The translations under genes and the position numbers were made by a program. A DNA stretch of 64,000 nt from Bacteroidota bacterium (GTDB lineage: Bacteria > Bacteroidota > Bacteroidia > AKYH767-A > 2013-40CM-41-45). Shown here one piece after another: positions 60,081 to 64,000 of this stretch. The notes below the pieces were generated by a model, which made no database searches, had not been told where the DNA came from, and saw nothing but the letters and a program-made list of their open reading frames with translations. The stretch is taken from positions 593,802 through 657,801 of the forward strand of contig JADJFC010000001.1 of NCBI GenBank assembly GCA_016708785.1, read 5' to 3'. Within the stretch, counting starts at the first letter, position 1; each line of letters starts with the position of its first letter.

Positions 60081-60246
60081 AGCCCCTTTAGGGGCGCACT
60101 CTTTAAACACAATGCATGTGTCCATTAATTCAACTGCATAAAAGTTCCTGAATACAATGTTTGCATTCGGTTTATTCCTGATTTACAATTGTGTTTTCGT
60201 TGTCGAAAAAAGCGGTGTGTTTAAGGAGTGCGCCCCTAAAGGGGCT
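60081..60246. mobile_element. REPIN/MITE-like element with 30-base terminal inverted repeats
   Basis: 60081-60110 and 60217-60246 are inverted repeats matching in 29 of 30 positions. Each end is itself a hairpin (AGCCCCTTTAGGGGC). The 106-base interior has no gene. An outer inverted pair, TAGGCCCGTTAGG-TCC (60029-60044) against 60283-60298, surrounds it with 15 of 16 matches. This resembles a REP doublet or a MITE moved by a transposase encoded elsewhere; no transposase is in the window. Confidence 0.6.
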
Positions 60247-60531
60247 TAGCGCTCATGTATGGTCAAAAGTCACCAAGAGCATGGCCCTAACGGGCCTAAT
60301 AATCTATAAATTAATTACGAATACATCATTCGCTTTAACCAAATAACATTAAAGTTTAGCTGAAAGTAATAAAGGCTAATTTGCTAAATTTATTTTTATA
60401 AATAATCACATATCAACAGAACGAAATACTATCCATTTATTTTTTATCTTAAGTTGACAACTATGCGATAGCTTTCGGGATTCATTATTTTGCTGTTTCA
60501 GTCATTTTCCCTACCTTCATTCAATAATAGA

Positions 60532-62036
60532 ATGTTTATGAAATCAGGGAAAACCAAGTGCAGAATCATCATTTTCTTTATCTTTTCAATTAGTTATTTC
60601 AATGTTCAGGGCCAGACTAAAACGTATTTACTGGAAACCATTCCTACGGGAGCAGATGTGTTGAACAATAAAGATGAAGTGATCGGCCAAACACCTTTCG
60701 ATCTGAAAAATTATCCGAAGAAAAGTGATACGATAGCAATTGCAAAGAGAATTATGATACTGCCTGGATCGCATTTCCGGCGAACTCTTACAATCGGCAA
60801 TTTCCACAAAAGGTTGTTTACTGTGAGCCATGTCGGGTTGAGATGAGCACTTCGCCGGACAAAAAAGATCAATCCGGTGTCTTGGTTTTACGTAAAAGAA
60901 GAATGGATCAGGATGCTGAGGATTTCAATATCTTCAGTGCTTTCGTTGATTCCTTCAAATTTCAGATCGATGATACAACTACAGTAGGCAAAATAGAAGG
61001 TAACAAAAAGAAATGGGGCGATAAAAAAATAAAAGAGCTTGCTGACCTGGATTACATTCCCGGTTTCCCGGCTACAACCGGATTTTATTATTCTTACATC
61101 CACGCCACTCCGGTTGACGAAGGGAATAAAATTTATATTCGTTTCAGAATAAAAGCGAAATTTAAAAACCTGTATTTCGATTTTGAAAATGTCGACAAGT
61201 ATCGGGTAAAAGGGTACAACTCTATTGACTCTGAATGGGAGTTCTATAGCAAGTATGATTCAATAAATCCGATCGCGAAATACAACATCCATTCTGCACT
61301 TTACAGAGCACCAAACAAAACCAATAAGTTCATTACTTCTCTCATCCACGATGCAGAAAAGCAACTGGTTGCAATCGACACACTTTACGATTTCATGTCA
61401 AAGCAAGATCAGAAGATCTTAGCTATGTCGAAAGGAGAAGTCGTAACCCTTCCTCCTCCTCCACACAAAACCTTTGGCACATTGAAAGAGATCAACCGTT
61501 ACGCAAGTCCGAATGTGATCACTGTAGAAGGTGAAAAAGGTTTTGGCAGCGGCTTTTTCATTTCCGGTAATGGTTACCTGGTCACGAACAATCACGTTGT
61601 AGAGAAGCAAAAGAAAATCAAGATCCGCATCAACAAAGATTATAAGCTGGATGCAGAAGTTGTAAAAACAAATTTTGAATACGATCTGGCATTATTGAAA
61701 GTTAACTACGACAGTGTTCCCGGATTGTGGTTGGCTGATAGTGATTCAATAGATGCAGGCGATCCGGTAGTAGCAATCGGTACTCCTCTGGATAAAATAC
61801 TAAGTTCAACTCTTACAAAAGGGATTATCAGTGGCACGCGTGAGTTCGGGGGAATTAGAATGATCCAGACAGATGTTAGTATCAATTCCGGAAACAGCGG
61901 CGGACCACTCATCAACAACAAAGGCGAAGTGATCGGCATGTCAACGCTTAAAGTCAAAGCCAACGGTGTGGAAGGAATTGGATTTTGTATTCCTTCGAAT
62001 GATATAAAACGGATGCTGAATATAGAATACAAGTAA
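60532..62036 (+). CDS. Trypsin-like (DegP-type) serine protease with PEGA-like N-terminus, one frameshift
   Basis: About 500 residues. A start at 60532 or 60538 (MKSGKTKCRIIIFFIFSISY signal) fits better than the upstream TTG. A short PEGA-like domain (ETIPTGADVLNNKDEVIGQT) follows. The frame breaks at 60744-60746; one added A gives AKENYDTAWIAFPANSY and leads to VVYCEPCRVEMSTSPDKKDQ. The protease domain has the triad: His in LVTNNHVVEK, Asp in NFEYDLALLKV, Ser in INSGNSGGPLIN. No PDZ domain follows, so it is shorter than DegP. Probably periplasmic or surface. Confidence 0.85.
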
Positions 62037-62088
62037 ATCAAGGAAGTGAAGTGAAGTGAAATTTATTAATAATTAATAGTGTCAAATT

Positions 62089-63579
62089 ATGAATGTTTTA
62101 ATCACATCGGCAAACAACTTTAATGCAATTGCATTGATCCGGGAACTGGAAACAATCAACGGAGTACATATATTTATTTCTGACGAGTATCCTCAGACGA
62201 CAGCGAAGTTTCTCTCCCACTCATTCATTAGACTTCCCGGAGCAAGAGAAGATCATTACAAGACTTCGCTCACGGCAGCTTGTGAGAAATACAAGATCGA
62301 TGTCATCATTCCATCTGCTGAAGATGATTTTCTTCCTTTAGCAGAATTGAAACCAACTTCGAAATTTAAAATTGCTATTTCTGATCTGATCCTTGTCGAG
62401 AAACTTATCTACCACGACCAGTTCGAGCATTTCATGGCGGAAAATAATTTCGCCCGCAATTCGCAGACGACGATGGATGAAATCTTTTCTTCCGGTTTGT
62501 CTGACCTTAAACATTATCTGGCAGAATTCGCAATTGACTTCGAAGGAAATGAAAGCGAGATCAGTTTGCGCAAGATCATTACGATTGAAGAATCCATTAT
62601 TACCGTCAGCGAAATTGTTACGAATGAAAAGCTGCATAAAAAGATGGTTGACTTTGCGCAATTGTTGAAAGCAAATAATGGCTGCGGGATCTTTCACGTT
62701 CATCTTATAGAATTCAAAGGCGACTTTTTAGTAAATAGTGTACATAATCACATCAATGCAACGACAGGACCATCGAATGTGATCGCCAATAAATTCTGCC
62801 GACAACTTTTATTCGGCAAGAGTACGGAGACGATGATCGATCAGGTTCGGCCGACACGTTCGTTCACTTATTTGAAAGAGCGTACACTTCCAACCAGAGT
62901 TCCCGGTTTGAAAGCAATAATATTCGATCTCGATGAAACGATCTTTCCGCAGAAGCCATGGATCATTGCCAAATTGGGAATGTTGCATGACGAATTGAAG
63001 ATCGAAAAAGTCACGAAAGAAAAGCTGGTCGATACAGGACTACGTTTATTGGAAGAAGGTCATCGTAGCGATCTGCTTGATCGTTTATCGGAGATCTGTC
63101 ATTTACCGGCGTATGATATGATACAACGTTATCGTACATTGATTCCTGAAACGAAAGAATATCCCGATGTAAAACCCGTGCTTACGGAATTGAAATCGCA
63201 AGGATATCTCATTGGACTATTAACAGACAATCCCCCACAATCACAAAAACAAAAATTACAATCGACAGGCTTAGAAGGTTTTTTCGATGCAGTACATTTC
63301 ACCAAAGAAAGCGGTTACGAAAAACCTGATCCGCAGGGATTTTTAAAGATTCGCACTAAGTTGAATGTAGAAGCGAATGAATGTTGTATGGTTGGGGATC
63401 ATTTGTATAAAGATATCATTGGAGGTTTCAGAGCAGAGTTTGCAGCCTTGTGTTGGTTACAGCGCAGTGGCGGGTTGTTCAATTTCGATGAAGGGTTGTT
63501 TAGGAGATTGCATCCGGAGATTAATTTTCATCGGTTTGGGGATATGACGCATTTGAAGGGTTTTTTGGATAGGTCTTAG
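62089..63579 (+). CDS. Fusion of degenerate ATP-grasp-like domain and HAD hydrolase
   Basis: 496 residues. Residues 1-120 resemble the pre-ATP-grasp fold of CarB-like ligases (NVLITSANNFNAIALIRELE; KIDVIIPSAEDDFLPLAELK). Residues 120-265 would be the ATP-grasp core, but the Lys-Pro and glycine-rich loop is not seen and only IFHVHLIEFKGDFLVNSVHN and NHINATTGPSN recall the metal-binding end. Residues 275-496 are a HAD phosphatase: DLDET (nucleophile Asp280, acid Asp282), LLTDNPPQ, YEKPDPQG and VGDHLYKDIIGG. The N-terminal half may be inactive. Substrate unknown; such fusions can act on sugar or amino-acid phosphates. Confidence 0.75.
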   Translation: MNVLITSANNFNAIALIRELETINGVHIFISDEYPQTTAKFLSHSFIRLPGAREDHYKTSLTAACEKYKIDVIIPSAEDDFLPLAELKPTSKFKIAISDLILVEKLIYHDQFEHFMAENNFARNSQTTMDEIFSSGLSDLKHYLAEFAIDFEGNESEISLRKIITIEESIITVSEIVTNEKLHKKMVDFAQLLKANNGCGIFHVHLIEFKGDFLVNSVHNHINATTGPSNVIANKFCRQLLFGKSTETMIDQVRPTRSFTYLKERTLPTRVPGLKAIIFDLDETIFPQKPWIIAKLGMLHDELKIEKVTKEKLVDTGLRLLEEGHRSDLLDRLSEICHLPAYDMIQRYRTLIPETKEYPDVKPVLTELKSQGYLIGLLTDNPPQSQKQKLQSTGLEGFFDAVHFTKESGYEKPDPQGFLKIRTKLNVEANECCMVGDHLYKDIIGGFRAEFAALCWLQRSGGLFNFDEGLFRRLHPEINFHRFGDMTHLKGFLDRS

Positions 63580-63845
63580 TTGAAAGTTTTGAGAGATTGA
63601 AGTGAAATGGGTTTTAATTGTTTCGGAATAAGCATTACTGTGGTGCAAATCATGTTAATACACAATGCCAAATTCATTTTAATATTTTAAAAGTCATTGT
63701 TCAAATTCTCCAAATTGACTCTAAAAACCAAAGAATCAGCTTGAATTTGCACCTCAAATTACGATTCACAACTCACGATTCACGATAGAAGAGTTAACCC
63801 CCTAGCAATGAACCACAAATATTTCCCCAAAGCCGAACTTAAAAT
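63580..63845. other. Spacer between the HAD fusion gene and tRNA-Asp
   Basis: About 270 bases with no supported gene, AT-rich, containing a short run of similar words (ATTACGATTCACAACTCACG). Confidence 0.5.
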
Positions 63846-63875
63846 TTTGGGAATTGAATGATTTCTCTATTTTTG
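63846..63875 (+). promoter_or_regulatory. Bacteroidota-type promoter of tRNA-Asp
   Basis: TTTG (63846-63849), an 18-base spacer and TATTTTTG (63868-63875) match the -33/-7 consensus TTTG and TAnnTTTG. The -7 element ends 24 bases before the tRNA. Confidence 0.75.
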
Positions 63876-63899
63876 CAGTCCTTTCTAAAGAAGGAAAAC

Positions 63900-63973
63900 G
63901 GTTCGGTAGTTCAGTTGGTTAGAATACATGCCTGTCACGCATGGGGTCGCGGGTTCGAGTCCCGTCCGGACCG
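63900..63973 (+). tRNA. tRNA-Asp (anticodon GTC)
   Basis: 74 bases fold as a full cloverleaf: acceptor GGTTCGG with CCGGACC (one G-U), anticodon stem CATGC/GCATG with loop CTGTCAC, and a T arm GCGGG/CCCGT region around TTCGAGT. The anticodon GTC reads Asp codons. Discriminator G73; the 3' CCA is not encoded. Confidence 0.97.
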
Positions 63974-64000
63974 CAAAATTAATTATAAGCCCTTGATTTT

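Noticed and set aside
59979..60298. CRISPR array
   Set aside because: Only two direct repeat copies, a nine-base gap rather than spacers of constant length, and no cas genes.

Overview
The window looks like a chromosomal segment from a Bacteroidota bacterium, probably class Bacteroidia in the broad Chitinophagales/Sphingobacteriales/Flavobacteriales sense; genus cannot be set from the sequence alone. The reasons are low G+C, several secreted proteins ending in type IX secretion (T9SS) sorting domains, promoters of the TTTG/TAnnTTTG type, a CusA-TolC fusion typical of the phylum, an archaeal/eukaryotic-type prolyl-tRNA synthetase, and a FadL-like porin and DUF4369/TlpA thioredoxin of Bacteroidota type. 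No phage, integrase, CRISPR array or complete IS element was found.

Layout. 1-4.5 kb: a minus-strand aromatic catabolism cluster, hmgA - hppD - paaA - paaB - paaC - (paaD, cut by the window edge), linking tyrosine degradation with the phenylacetyl-CoA epoxidase. 4.9-8.3 kb: a frameshifted membrane glycosyltransferase and a three-gene unit of unknown role (DUF2306 membrane protein, small anchored protein, ferritin-like diiron protein). 8.4-16 kb: prfC, a CvfB-like S1 protein, a GT2/GT39 glycosyltransferase pair, and proS. 16-21 kb: a Tyr/Gly/Asn-rich lipoprotein, a FadL-like porin and a TPR protein. 21-31.6 kb: a zinc-ribbon coiled-coil protein, nif3-like, then a co-directional run lpxK - punA - choice-of-anchor B protein - TlpA-like lipoprotein - M1 peptidase - lpxH. 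31.7-38.3 kb: osmC and a heavy-metal RND efflux operon with a damaged adaptor gene. 38.4-51.5 kb: secreted T9SS cargo, a P-type ATPase and a sulfatase, many of them interrupted. 52-57.5 kb: N-acetylglucosamine kinase-like, GapN, a T9SS protein and a FucP-like MFS transporter, suggesting sugar/amino-sugar uptake and use. 57.7-64 kb: OmpA with thrombospondin type 3 repeats, a repeat-rich spacer with a REPIN/MITE-like structure, a trypsin-like protease, an ATP-grasp-like/HAD fusion and tRNA-Asp.

Two things stand out. First, at least eleven genes are split by frameshifts, mostly one-base changes in short homopolymers, and two (efflux adaptor, sulfatase) have larger internal deletions with short repeats at the junction; this is either assembly/sequencing error or real decay, and it must be settled before the affected genes are interpreted. 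Second, intergenic DNA carries several families of short repeats: AAGGTCA microsatellites (one running into the 3' end of lpxH), GATAGCTATC palindromes, a 68-bp perfect palindrome after ompA, and nested direct and inverted repeats at 59979-60298. The last is the best candidate for an undescribed element here.
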